Source of the DNA: Streptomyces endophytica
GTDB lineage: Bacteria; Actinomycetota; Actinomycetes; Streptomycetales; Streptomycetaceae
DNA: 64,000 nt
Direction: 5' to 3'
Assembly (NCBI RefSeq): GCF_026153355.1
Contig: NZ_CP110636.1
Span: forward strand, 3,720,001-3,784,000
Below, one piece after another: positions 1 through 7,370 of the stretch. The notes beneath the pieces were generated by a model, which worked only from the letters and a program-made list of their open reading frames with translations, did not search any database and was not told the DNA's origin. The translations under genes and the position numbers were made by a program. Position 1 is the stretch's first letter, and every line of letters starts with the position of its first letter.

Positions 1-87
1 AGGCAGACCTCACTCCCGGTGGAGGGCGCCACCGCCACCACCGCCGACCGCGTCCCGGACGACCTTGGCGGCTGCCCCGTCACGTGA
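1..87 (+). CDS. C-terminal end of an unidentified upstream gene (partial)
   Basis: Frame 1 is open from the first base and ends at TGA 85-87, giving about 28 residues that close with DDLGGCPVT. The codons have the G/C third positions expected of the host. The stop overlaps a GTG at 84, but the next gene has a better start at 162. The fragment is too short to identify, and it could be chance read-through in GC-rich DNA. Confidence 0.3.
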   Translation, partial: RQTSLPVEGATATTADRVPDDLGGCPVT

Positions 88-161
88 CCTCCCGCCTGCG
101 CCCGCGCGCGGGCGCAGGCGCAGGCGGTGCGGGTTCCCGCCCGGGAGGTAACCTTCCACCC

Positions 162-1040
162 GTGCCCGTACTGTCTGAAGTCCTCACCGCGCTCGACGCC
201 CTCTGGCCCCCCGAGCGGGCCGAAGGGTGGGACGCCGTCGGCACGGTCTGCGGAGACCCGGACGCCGAGGTCCGCCGCGTGCTGTTCGCCGTCGATCCCG
301 TCCAGGAGATCGCCGACGAGGCGGTACGGCTCGGCGCCGACCTGCTCGTCACCCACCACCCGCTCTACCTGCGCGGGACGACGACGGTCGCGGCCTCGAC
401 GTTCAAGGGCAAGGTCGTGCACACGCTCATCAAGCACGACATCGCCCTGCACGTCGCGCACACCAACGCCGACACCGCCGACCCCGGCGTCTCCGACGCC
501 CTGGCGGGCGCCCTGGACCTGCGTGTCCTCGGCCCCCTGGTGCCGGACCCGAGCGACCCGGCGGGCCGCCGCGGCCTGGGCCGGATCTGCGAACTGACGC
601 ACCCGATGACCCTGGCCGAGTTCGCCTCGTACGCGGCCGCGCACCTGCCGGCCACCGCGCAGGGCATCCGGGCGGCCGGCGACCCGGACCGCGAGATCCG
701 CACCGTCGCGGTCTCCGGCGGCTCCGGCGACAGCCTCTTCGACGACGTCCGGGCGGCCGGTGTGGATGCCTTCCTCACCGCCGACCTGCGCCACCACCCG
801 GCGTCCGAGGCCACCCAGACCACCGGACGGACCAGCCCGCCGGCGCTGCTCGACGCGGCCCACTGGGCCACCGAATGGCCGTGGTGCGAGCAGGCCGCGG
901 CCCAGCTCGACGCGGTCTCCGACCGGCACGACTGGGGACTGCGCACGCACGTCTCCCGTACGGTCACCGACCCCTGGACCGCCCACGCGGCGTCCACCCC
1001 GATCTTCACCCCGACGCACACCACAGGAGCCCCCCGCTGA
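162..1040 (+). CDS. Nif3-like dinuclear metal-center protein
   Basis: About 292 residues of the Nif3/YbgI (NIF3, GTP cyclohydrolase I type 2-like) family. These are hexameric ring proteins with a dinuclear metal site; their biochemical role is poorly defined. Visible ligands are THHP near residue 65, HTNAD near 100, and C-terminal DAAHWATE with the paired His and Glu. I chose GTG 162 because GGGAGGT at 143-149 precedes it and the family similarity begins there. An earlier in-frame GTG at 84 would add 26 Gly/Arg-rich residues unlike the family. The gene overlaps the zinc-ribbon gene by 4 bp (CTGA), so the two are probably translationally coupled in one operon with the RNase H/phosphatase gene. 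Confidence 0.93.
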   Translation: MPVLSEVLTALDALWPPERAEGWDAVGTVCGDPDAEVRRVLFAVDPVQEIADEAVRLGADLLVTHHPLYLRGTTTVAASTFKGKVVHTLIKHDIALHVAHTNADTADPGVSDALAGALDLRVLGPLVPDPSDPAGRRGLGRICELTHPMTLAEFASYAAAHLPATAQGIRAAGDPDREIRTVAVSGGSGDSLFDDVRAAGVDAFLTADLRHHPASEATQTTGRTSPPALLDAAHWATEWPWCEQAAAQLDAVSDRHDWGLRTHVSRTVTDPWTAHAASTPIFTPTHTTGAPR

Positions 1041-1780
1041 ACGCCGCGCCCGCCGACCAGATCCGCCTCCTCGACGTCCAGGCCCTCGACGTCCGGCTCA
1101 CCCAGCTCGCGCACCGGCTCAAGAACCTCCCCGAGCTGGCCGAGCTGCAGACCCTGGAGGCCGACCTCACCCAGCAGCGCGACCTGCTCGTCGCCGCGCA
1201 GACCGAGGAGAGCGACACCAGCCGCGAGCAGACCAAGGCCGAACAGGACGTGGACCAGGTGCGCCAGCGCGCCGCCCGCGACCAGAAGCGGCTGGACTCC
1301 GGCGCCGTCACCTCCCCCAAGGACCTGGAGAACCTCCAGCACGAGATCGCCTCGCTCGCCAAGCGCCAGGGCGACCTGGAGGACGTCGTCCTGGAGGTCA
1401 TGGAGCGCCGCGAGGCCGCCCAGGAGCGGGTCGCCGAACTGACCTCCCGGGTCGAGGCCATCCAGGCCAAGGTCGACGACGCCGTCGCCCGCCGCAACGC
1501 CGCCAGCAGCGAGATCGACGCCGAGGCCGCCGCGGTCACCAAGGAGCGCGAGCTGACCGTCGCCGACATCCCGGCCGACCTGCTGAAGCTCTACGACCGC
1601 ATCCGCGCCAAGGAGGGCGGCGTCGGCGCGGCCCGCCTCTACCAGCGCCGCTGCGAGGGCTGCCGCCTGGAGCTGAACATCACCGAGCTGAACGACATCC
1701 GGGCGGCCGCCGGCGACGCCGTCGTGCGCTGCGAGAACTGCGGCCGGATCCTGGTCCGCACCCCGGACTCGGGCCTGTAG
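1037..1780 (+). CDS. C4-type zinc ribbon coiled-coil protein, CTG start
   Basis: About 247 residues. Residues ~10-175 are a long Glu/Arg/Gln-rich coiled coil. The C-terminus carries two Cys pairs, CEGC near residue 213 and CENC near 234, forming a zinc ribbon (zf-RING_7 / DUF164 type). Actinobacterial homologues sit between Nif3 and RNase H/phosphatase genes, as here; their function is unknown, with a nucleic-acid or ribosome-associated role suggested for relatives. No ATG, GTG or TTG lies in frame near the conserved N-terminus LNAAPADQIRLLDVQ. CTG 1037 overlaps the nif3 stop as CTGA and is preceded 7 bases upstream by CAGGAG, so CTG is the likely initiator. Confidence 0.9.
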   Translation: MNAAPADQIRLLDVQALDVRLTQLAHRLKNLPELAELQTLEADLTQQRDLLVAAQTEESDTSREQTKAEQDVDQVRQRAARDQKRLDSGAVTSPKDLENLQHEIASLAKRQGDLEDVVLEVMERREAAQERVAELTSRVEAIQAKVDDAVARRNAASSEIDAEAAAVTKERELTVADIPADLLKLYDRIRAKEGGVGAARLYQRRCEGCRLELNITELNDIRAAAGDAVVRCENCGRILVRTPDSGL

Positions 1781-1783
1781 ACC

Positions 1784-2996
1784 GTGCCGCGCACGCTGAT
1801 CGTCGAGGCGGACGGCGGGTCCCGGGCAACCCGGGGCCGGCCGGCTACGGCGCGGTCGTCCTCGACCCGGAAACGGGCGAGGCGCTCGCCGAGGCCGCCG
1901 AGTTCATCGGCACCGCGACCAACAACGTCGCCGAGTACAAGGGCCTCGTGGCCGGGCTGCGGGCCGCGCACGCGCTGGACCCGGAGGCCCGCATCCAGGT
2001 CCGGATGGACTCCAAGCTGGTCGTCGAGCAGATGTCCGGGCGCTGGCAGATCAAGCACCCGGGCATGAAGCCGCTGGCCGCCGAGGCCAGGTCGGTCTTC
2101 CCGGCCGACCGGGTCAGCTACGAGTGGATCCCGCGCGCCAAGAACAAGCACGCCGACCGGCTCGCCAACGAGGCGATGGACGCCGGGAAGGTCGGCAAGC
2201 AGTGGGAGCCGCGGGACTCCCGGGCGGCGCTGGCCACCGCCACCGCACCCGCCCGCAGCGCCGCCGCCCGGGCCGCCGACGAGGCCGCGGAACGCGCGGA
2301 GTCCGAGCCGAGCGGGCAGCGGCTCCCGAGGCGACGGCCGCCCCGCCGGTCGGCTGGGGCGCCCCGGACCTCGGCGTACCCGCCACGTTCGTCCTGCTGC
2401 GGCACGGCGAGACGGCGCTGACGCCCGAGAAGCGGTTCTCCGGCAGCGGCGGCACCGACCCCGAACTCTCCGCCGCCGGCCACCGCCAGGCCGAGGCCAC
2501 CGCGGCCGCGCTGGCCGCCCGCGGCACGATCCAGGCCGTGGTCAGTTCACCGCTGCGGCGCTGCCGGGAGACCGCCCAGGCGGTCGCCGACCGGCTGGGC
2601 CTTGAGGTACGGGTCGAAGAGGGCCTGCGCGAGACCGACTTCGGGGCCTGGGAGGGGCTGACCTTCGCCGAGGTGCGCGAGCGCCACCCCGAGGACCTCG
2701 ACGCCTGGCTGCACTCCTCGAAGGCGGCGCCCACCGGGGGCGGCGAGTCCTTCGCGTCGGTCGCCCGCCGGGTCGCGGTCACCCGCGACAAGCTGCTGGC
2801 CCGGTACGCGGGCAAGACGGTCCTGCTGGTCACCCACGTCACGCCGATCAAAACCCTGGTCCGGCTGGCGCTGGGCGCCCCGCCCGAGTCGCTGTTCCGG
2901 ATGGAACTCTCCGCCGCCTCGCTGTCCGCGGTGGCGTACTACTCCGACGGCAACGCCTCCCTGCGGCTGCTGAACGAGACGTCGCACCTGCGTTGA
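1784..2996 (+). pseudogene. bifunctional RNase H / acid phosphatase, interrupted by two -1 frameshifts
   Basis: This is the RNase HI-like plus histidine-phosphatase (CobC-like) fusion that normally follows the zinc-ribbon gene. Reading starts at GTG 1784 (PRTLIVEADGGSR), must change frame at the G run 1824-1826 (GNPGPAGYGAVVLDPETG follows), and again at 2314-2316, after which the phosphatase domain opens with LLRHGE. RNase H acidic residues are visible: D in EADGGS, E in NNVAEYKG, D in RMDSKLVV and D in KHADRLANEA. The phosphatase has RHGE and a later THVTP. Adding one G at each site restores a single frame of about 405 residues with no other defect. Both sites read GGGCA where GGGGCA is expected, so sequencing error is at least as likely as a dead gene. 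Confidence 0.88.
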
Positions 2997-3002
2997 GCGG
3001 GG

Positions 3003-3060
3003 CGTCGTACCTGCGTTGAGCGGACGTCGCAGGTACGACGAGCGGGACGTCGTACCTGCG
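3003..3060. terminator. three-armed hairpin between convergent genes
   Basis: The 13-mer CGTCGTACCTGCG occurs at 3003-3015 and 3048-3060, with its exact reverse complement at 3028-3040 between them. The middle arm can pair with either flank, giving two mutually exclusive 13-bp stems. The position between the phosphatase stop (2996) and the eda stop (3101, opposite strand) fits a bidirectional terminator. The first arm and its flank closely copy the last codons of the phosphatase gene (CACCTGCGTTGAGCGG against TACCTGCGTTGAGCGG). Confidence 0.7.
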
Positions 3061-3100
3061 CCGCGAGGGGGCCGGGCGGCGGGCCGGGCGGGCCTGAGGG

Positions 3101-3790
3101 TCAGGCGCGCAGCGCCGCCGCCTCGTGGGCCAGCCGCTCGACGCGCGACCAGTCCTTGGCGGCCAGTGCGTCGGCCGGCAGCATCCACGTCCCGCCCACG
3201 CAGCCGACGTTGGGCAGCGCGAGGTACCCGGGCGCGGACGCCAGGGTGATGCCGCCGGTCGGGCAGAAACGGGCCTGCGGCAGCGGGGCGGCCAGCGACT
3301 TCAGATAGGCCGTCCCGCCCGCCGCCTCCGCCGGGAAGAACTTCAGCTCGGTGACGCCCTCGTCCAGCAGCGTCACCACCTCCGAGGCCGTCGAGACACC
3401 CGGCAGGAAGGGCAGACCGGAGTCCCGCAGCGCGCCCAGCAGCCGCGGCGACCAGCCGGGGCTGACCAGGAAACGGGCGCCGGCCGCGCAGGCCGCGGCG
3501 ACCTGGCCGGGGTTGAGCAGCGTGCCCGCGCCGACCACCGCGTCCGGGACCTCGTCGGCGATCGCCCGGATGGCGTCCAGCGCGGCGGGCGTCCGCAGGG
3601 TCACCTCGATCGCCGGCAGCCCACCGGCGACCAGCGCCCGGGCGAGCGGTACCGCGTCGGCGGCCTCGTCCAGCACGACGACCGGGATGACGGGGGCGAG
3701 CCCGAGGACCGACGGGACCGAGGGACCGGAGGCGGACGTGGGACCGGAGGCGGACGCGGGGGAGGAGGCGGCGCTAGTCACGCCGCCCAT
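3101..3790 (-). CDS. eda: 2-dehydro-3-deoxyphosphogluconate (KDPG) aldolase
   Basis: About 229 residues, class I aldolase of the KDPG/KHG family; it cleaves KDPG to pyruvate and glyceraldehyde-3-phosphate. The Schiff-base lysine lies in ELKFFPAE and the catalytic Glu in AIEVTLRT. Phosphate-binding glycine motifs CPTGGI and VGGTWML follow. The start at 3790 (MGGVTSAASS) gives a slightly long Ala/Ser/Pro leader before VLGLAPVIPVVVL; a later GTG is possible. An upstream ATG at 3838 would read through a perfect palindrome and is less likely. The yaaA-like gene lies upstream on the same strand, 76 bp away, separated by that palindrome, so eda may have its own regulated promoter. Confidence 0.93.
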   Translation of the reverse strand: MGGVTSAASSPASASGPTSASGPSVPSVLGLAPVIPVVVLDEAADAVPLARALVAGGLPAIEVTLRTPAALDAIRAIADEVPDAVVGAGTLLNPGQVAAACAAGARFLVSPGWSPRLLGALRDSGLPFLPGVSTASEVVTLLDEGVTELKFFPAEAAGGTAYLKSLAAPLPQARFCPTGGITLASAPGYLALPNVGCVGGTWMLPADALAAKDWSRVERLAHEAAALRA

Positions 3791-3806
3791 ACTGCGCTCC
3801 GCGCCC

Positions 3807-3834
3807 ACCCTGCGCAACGACCGTTGCGCAGGGT
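3807..3834. promoter_or_regulatory. 13-bp perfect palindrome upstream of eda
   Basis: ACCCTGCGCAACG (3807-3819) and CGTTGCGCAGGGT (3822-3834) are exact inverted repeats separated by AC. The element sits 17 bp upstream of the chosen eda start and 33 bp past the yaaA stop. It has no T tract. A 2-base spacer makes a tight hairpin poor, so an operator for a dimeric repressor is the better reading; a terminator of yaaA is the alternative. Confidence 0.6.
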
Positions 3835-3866
3835 GCAATGTGCTGACTCGATGCCGGTCCCAGGCC

Positions 3867-4664
3867 CTAGAGCTCCGTGACGATCACATCGAGCGCCCAG
3901 GGCTTGCCGCCCTTCGCCGGGGCCTGGGCCTCCACCGCGTAACCCAGGTCGCGCAGCGCCTCGACCAGCTCCGCCGGGCCCTGCGGCGGACGGCCCGCCG
4001 ACAGCAGGTCGCGGACCATCCGGCCCTTGGTCGCCTTGTTGAAGTGGCTGACGACCGTGCGCTTCTCCACGCCGTTCACGGTCTTCGACTGGAGCACCCG
4101 CACCGTCGCGGTCCGCCCGGCCACCTCGCCCTTGGGCTTCCACGCCGTCGCGTACGCCGCCGACCGCAGGTCCAGCACCAGGCCGGTGCCGGCCGCCGCC
4201 GGCAGGACCTCCGCCATCGGCGCCCGCCAGTACGCGCCCAGCGCGCCGAGCCCCGGCAGCTTCACGCCCATCGAGCAGCGGTACGACGGGATCCGGTCGG
4301 TGATGCGGACGGCGCCCCACAGCCCGGAGAAGACCAGCAGCGACCGCTCGGCCAGTTTCCGGGCCGGCGCGTCCAGGGACGCGAGGCCGAGCGCGTCGTA
4401 GAGCACGCCGGTGTAGATCTCGCCGGCCGGCCGTGCCCCGGCCGTCCGCAGCCCCGCGTTCTTGGCGATCTCGCCCTTGAGGCCGTCGCTGAGCCCGAGC
4501 ACCTCCTGGGCCTTGGTCTCGTCCGCCGCGCACAGTTCGGTGAGCTCGCCGAGGACCGTCTCCCGCGCGGCGGTCAGCCCGGGCAGCGACAGCGCGCCGG
4601 TGTCCAGCGGCGCCCCGGCCGCTCCCGGGGCCTTGCCTTCGGACGGCGGCAACAGCACGAGCAC
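3867..4664 (-). CDS. yaaA: YaaA family peroxide-stress protein (DUF328/UPF0246)
   Basis: About 265 residues. The N-terminus VLVLLPPSEGK is the family signature (PPSEGK or PAKTL-like). Further conserved blocks are IYTGVLYDALG, LLVFSGLWG, RIPSYRCSMG and SHFNKATKGR. E. coli YaaA lowers intracellular iron and protects DNA under peroxide stress and binds DNA; that role is assumed here from family membership. GTG 4664 is chosen because AAGGAG sits 6 bases upstream and the protein then begins right at the conserved strand; the open frame extends upstream to 4769 without family support. Confidence 0.9.
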   Translation of the reverse strand: MLVLLPPSEGKAPGAAGAPLDTGALSLPGLTAARETVLGELTELCAADETKAQEVLGLSDGLKGEIAKNAGLRTAGARPAGEIYTGVLYDALGLASLDAPARKLAERSLLVFSGLWGAVRITDRIPSYRCSMGVKLPGLGALGAYWRAPMAEVLPAAAGTGLVLDLRSAAYATAWKPKGEVAGRTATVRVLQSKTVNGVEKRTVVSHFNKATKGRMVRDLLSAGRPPQGPAELVEALRDLGYAVEAQAPAKGGKPWALDVIVTEL

Positions 4665-4905
4665 GGTGTTCTCCTTCACGGCGGTACGGGCGGGGGTGCG
4701 GCCCCCGGAAAGCGTATGGCCTGCGACGCCCGCCCCGGGAACCGCGGCCCGCCCAGGAACCGCGGCCACCCCGAGCTGTGCCCTCCGGACGCGTCAGATG
4801 AGCTCCCCGGCACCTGATCGCACGGCGCGCCAGCCGCGCCAGGCGCGCTCCCCGCCCCGTTCGCCCCGCGCGCCACCCGCGCCATCCGGTCATACGCTCG
4901 GTTTC

Positions 4906-6390
4906 ATGCCCCGTCGCCATATGCATGTGACCGACGCAGCCGAGGCCCCGCTGCGCGCCGCGCTGCGGGAGCTGCGGATCGATCTGGAGGTCCCGGACCA
5001 CTTCCCGCCGACGGCCCAGGCCGAGGCGGACAGCGCGGCCCGGGCCCCGCGGATCCCGGCCGCCGACGGCGCGGTGGCGACCGAGCACGCCCTGGACGAC
5101 GCCACCGACCTGCCCCTCTTCACCATCGACCCGCCCGGTTCCCGCGACCTCGACCAGGCGATGTTCCTCTCCTCCCGCCGCGGCGGGGGCTTCCGCATCC
5201 ACTACGCCATCGCCGACGTCGCCTCCTTCGTGACGCCGGGCGGCGCGCTGGACGCCGAGGCCCACCACCGCGTGACCACGCTGTACTTCCCCGACGAGCG
5301 GATCCCGCTCTACCCGTACGCGCTGAGCGAGGGCGCCGCCAGCCTGCTGCCCGACCAGGACCGCCCGGCCGTCCTCTGGCAGCTCGACCTCGACCCCGAG
5401 GGCGGCCTGGTCGCCGCCTCCGTCCGCCGCGCCCTGGTCCGCTCCCGAGCCCGCCTCGACTACGCGGGCGTCCAGCGGGCCATCGACGAGGGGACGGCCG
5501 AGGAGCCGCTCGACCTGCTCCGGGAGATCGGCCTGCTGCGCGAGGAACTGGAGGTCGCCCGGGGCGCGATCTCGCTGCACGTCCCCGAGCAGGAGATCGT
5601 CGAACGGAACGGCCGCTACCACCTGGAGTACCGCGCGCCCCTGCCGGCGTACGGCTGGAACGCGCAGATCTCCCTGCTCACCGGAATGGCCGCGGCCGAA
5701 CTGATGCTGGCCGCCGGCACCGGCATCCTGCGGACCCTGCCCACCGCCCCGGACGGCTCGGTGGCCCGGCTGCGGCTGACCGCCCGGGCGCTCGGCGTCG
5801 ACTGGCCGCACCACACCTCGTACTCCGCGCTGATCCGTGCTCTGGACCCGCACTGCGCCTCGCACGCCGCGTTCCTCCAGGAGTGCACGGCCCTGCTGCG
5901 CGGCGCCGGCTACACGGCCTTCGACGGCGCCCCGCCCAGCGCCTCCGAAGCGCTGCACTCGGCCGTCGCCGCCCCGTACGCGCACGCCACCGCACCGCTG
6001 CGCCGGCTCGTCGACCGCTACACCTCCGAGCTGTGCCTGGCCGCGTCCGCCGGCCACGAGCCGGCGGACTGGGTGCGCAGCGCGCTGCCCGCGCTGCCGC
6101 GCGAGATGGAGACCGGCGCCCAGCGCGCCAACCAGGTCGAGCGGGCCTGCGTCGACCTCGTCGAGGCCGCGCTGCTGCGCGACCGGGTCGGCGAGACCTT
6201 CGAGGCCCTGGTCGTCGACATCCAGGAGAAGGACCCCACCCGGGGCACCGTCCACCTCTACGAGCCGGCCGTCATCGGCCCCGTCGAGGCCGCCCCGGAG
6301 GGCCCCGGGCTGCCCCTCGGCCAACGCATCCAGGTCCGCCTCGCCGAGGCCGAACCGGGCCTCGAACCGGTCCGCTTCACGCCGGTGTGA
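4906..6390 (+). CDS. RNB-domain (RNase II/R-like) exoribonuclease
   Basis: About 494 residues, the short actinobacterial RNB protein that lacks the cold-shock domains of E. coli RNase II/R. The catalytic Asp cluster is in TIDPPGSRDLDQAM (residues ~73-86), followed by YAIADVASFV and YFPDERIPLYP. The conserved Arg region PYAHATAPLRRLVDRY occurs near residue 350. A short C-terminal S1-like tail (FEALVVDIQEKDPTRGTVHL) follows. Expected activity is processive 3'-5' hydrolysis of single-stranded RNA with Mg2+. ATG 4906 (MPRRHMHVTD) is preferred; ATG 4921 is an alternative and neither has a strong Shine-Dalgarno. The gene is convergent with the membrane protein gene, whose frame overlaps its last 133 bases. 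Confidence 0.93.
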   Translation: MPRRHMHVTDAAEAPLRAALRELRIDLEVPDHFPPTAQAEADSAARAPRIPAADGAVATEHALDDATDLPLFTIDPPGSRDLDQAMFLSSRRGGGFRIHYAIADVASFVTPGGALDAEAHHRVTTLYFPDERIPLYPYALSEGAASLLPDQDRPAVLWQLDLDPEGGLVAASVRRALVRSRARLDYAGVQRAIDEGTAEEPLDLLREIGLLREELEVARGAISLHVPEQEIVERNGRYHLEYRAPLPAYGWNAQISLLTGMAAAELMLAAGTGILRTLPTAPDGSVARLRLTARALGVDWPHHTSYSALIRALDPHCASHAAFLQECTALLRGAGYTAFDGAPPSASEALHSAVAAPYAHATAPLRRLVDRYTSELCLAASAGHEPADWVRSALPALPREMETGAQRANQVERACVDLVEAALLRDRVGETFEALVVDIQEKDPTRGTVHLYEPAVIGPVEAAPEGPGLPLGQRIQVRLAEAEPGLEPVRFTPV

Positions 6391-7370
6391 GGCCGCGGCG
6401 ACGCGGTCGCCGGTCGCCGGTCGCCGGTCCCGGTCGCGGTCCGTGTGGTCCCGGTCCGTGTGGTTCGGGCCCCGTCCGTGTCCCGGCTCCGGCCCGTGTG
6501 GTCCGGGCCCCGTCCGTGTCCCGGGCCCCGGTCCCCCGCGCTGCCGCTACGCGGCGTCCGCGGCCAGCCCGTCCGCCGCCGGGGTACGCCCGTGAGCTGT
6601 CTGGTCCGCCGCCACCCCGCCGCCCGTACGGCCGCCGCCACCCCCGCCGCCCGTACGGCCGCCGCCACCCCCGCGGCCCGTACGGCCGCCACCGCGCCGC
6701 GTGCGTCGTCGGCATGGAACCGCACCGTCCGCACCTCGTCGCGGCGCCCCGACAGCCGTACCGCGACGACCGGCGCGGTCAGCTCGACGGTCACCGACGT
6801 CTGCCCACCCACGGCCAGCGCCCAGACCCCGTCACCCCCGCCGCCCTTCCCGTCCCCGGAGTCCTCGCCCTTTCCGGAGTCCTCGCCACCCCTGCCACCC
6901 CTGCCGTCCCTGCCGCCCCTGCCGTCCCTGCCGTCCCTTCCGTCCCTGCCGTCCTTGCCGTCGTTGGAGAACCGGAGGTCGTACCGGACGGAGGCGATCC
7001 GGTCCAGCGGGATGCGGATCTCCCGCCGGGCGCCGTCCCGGAGCAGCAGGTGATCCGTGCCGAGCACATGGGGCCGGGTGACCGCGGCCGCCTGGAAGCC
7101 CAGCAGCATCAGCACCGTGTAGACATCGACGAACAGCATCACCACCCGCGCCACCGGAACGTCGGCGAGCATCGCATGCACCCCGGCCGTCTCCACCACG
7201 CACACGAACGTCAGCCCGTAGACGAGCGCCGACTGTGCCGCCGCGTACGGCAGGACCCGCTCGCCCGCCGCCACCCCGAACCGCCGCCGCGCCACCCACC
7301 ACACCAGACTCGCCAGCCACCGCCCCTCATGCGCCAGCAGCCGTCGCGCCCTCCCCTGCTGTCCCTTCAC
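6258..7370 (-). CDS. membrane protein with PH-like segment, collagen-like and VRAAGVAAA repeats
   Basis: About 370 residues in the open frame. Residues ~40-100 hold two hydrophobic segments (YGLTFVCVVETAG, VVMLFVDVYTVLMLLGF), then LLLRDGARREIRIPLDRIASVRYDLRF resembling a bacterial PH-like domain. A Gly-x-x run (GRDGRDGRDGRGG) is inserted after residue ~140, and a strand-rich part resumes at VWALAVGGQTSVTVELTAPVVAVRL. From residue ~230 the sequence is low complexity: three VRAAGVAAA units, then Arg/Gly/Thr-rich sequence running into the 3' end of the RNase gene. The original C-terminus was probably near residue 240, and the tail may follow a lost stop. GTG 7370 overlaps the MerR stop by 4 bp, so the pair is co-transcribed. 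Confidence 0.6.
   Translation of the reverse strand: MKGQQGRARRLLAHEGRWLASLVWWVARRRFGVAAGERVLPYAAAQSALVYGLTFVCVVETAGVHAMLADVPVARVVMLFVDVYTVLMLLGFQAAAVTRPHVLGTDHLLLRDGARREIRIPLDRIASVRYDLRFSNDGKDGRDGRDGRDGRGGRDGRGGRGGEDSGKGEDSGDGKGGGGDGVWALAVGGQTSVTVELTAPVVAVRLSGRRDEVRTVRFHADDARGAVAAVRAAGVAAAVRAAGVAAAVRAAGWRRTRQLTGVPRRRTGWPRTPRSGSAGDRGPGHGRGPDHTGRSRDTDGARTTRTGTTRTATGTGDRRPATASPRPHTGVKRTGSRPGSASARRTWMRWPRGSPGPSGAASTGPMTAGS
6608..6690. repeat. 27-bp tandem repeat, about three units
   Basis: The hexamer CGTACG recurs at 6625, 6652 and 6679, exactly 27 bp apart, within near-identical units of the form CCCGTACGGCCGCCGCCACC. On the minus strand each unit encodes VRAAGVAAA. It lies in the low-complexity tail of the PH-like membrane protein gene. 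Confidence 0.8.
6886..6963. repeat. 9-bp simple repeat encoding Gly-x-x triplets
   Basis: Imperfect iterations of CCTGCCGTC or CCTGCCACC run for about 78 bp. Read on the minus strand they give a collagen-like (Gly-Arg-Asp)n / (Gly-Arg-Gly)n segment inside the PH-like membrane protein. The period of 9 or 3 keeps the frame, so copy number can change without killing the gene. Confidence 0.75.

Noticed and set aside
760..2421. 553-residue open frame across the zinc-ribbon and RNase H genes
   Set aside because: Its first two thirds are a shadow of the zinc-ribbon gene; only the middle RNase H part is real and belongs to the frameshifted gene.
1784..2996. Programmed ribosomal frameshifting in the RNase H/phosphatase gene
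   Set aside because: Two shifts in one gene at plain GGGCA contexts with no slippery heptamer or downstream structure; relatives need none.
3778..6324. 848-residue minus-strand open frame
   Set aside because: Arg/Gly/Ala-rich antisense shadow of the RNB ribonuclease and out-of-frame overlap with yaaA; no domain seen.
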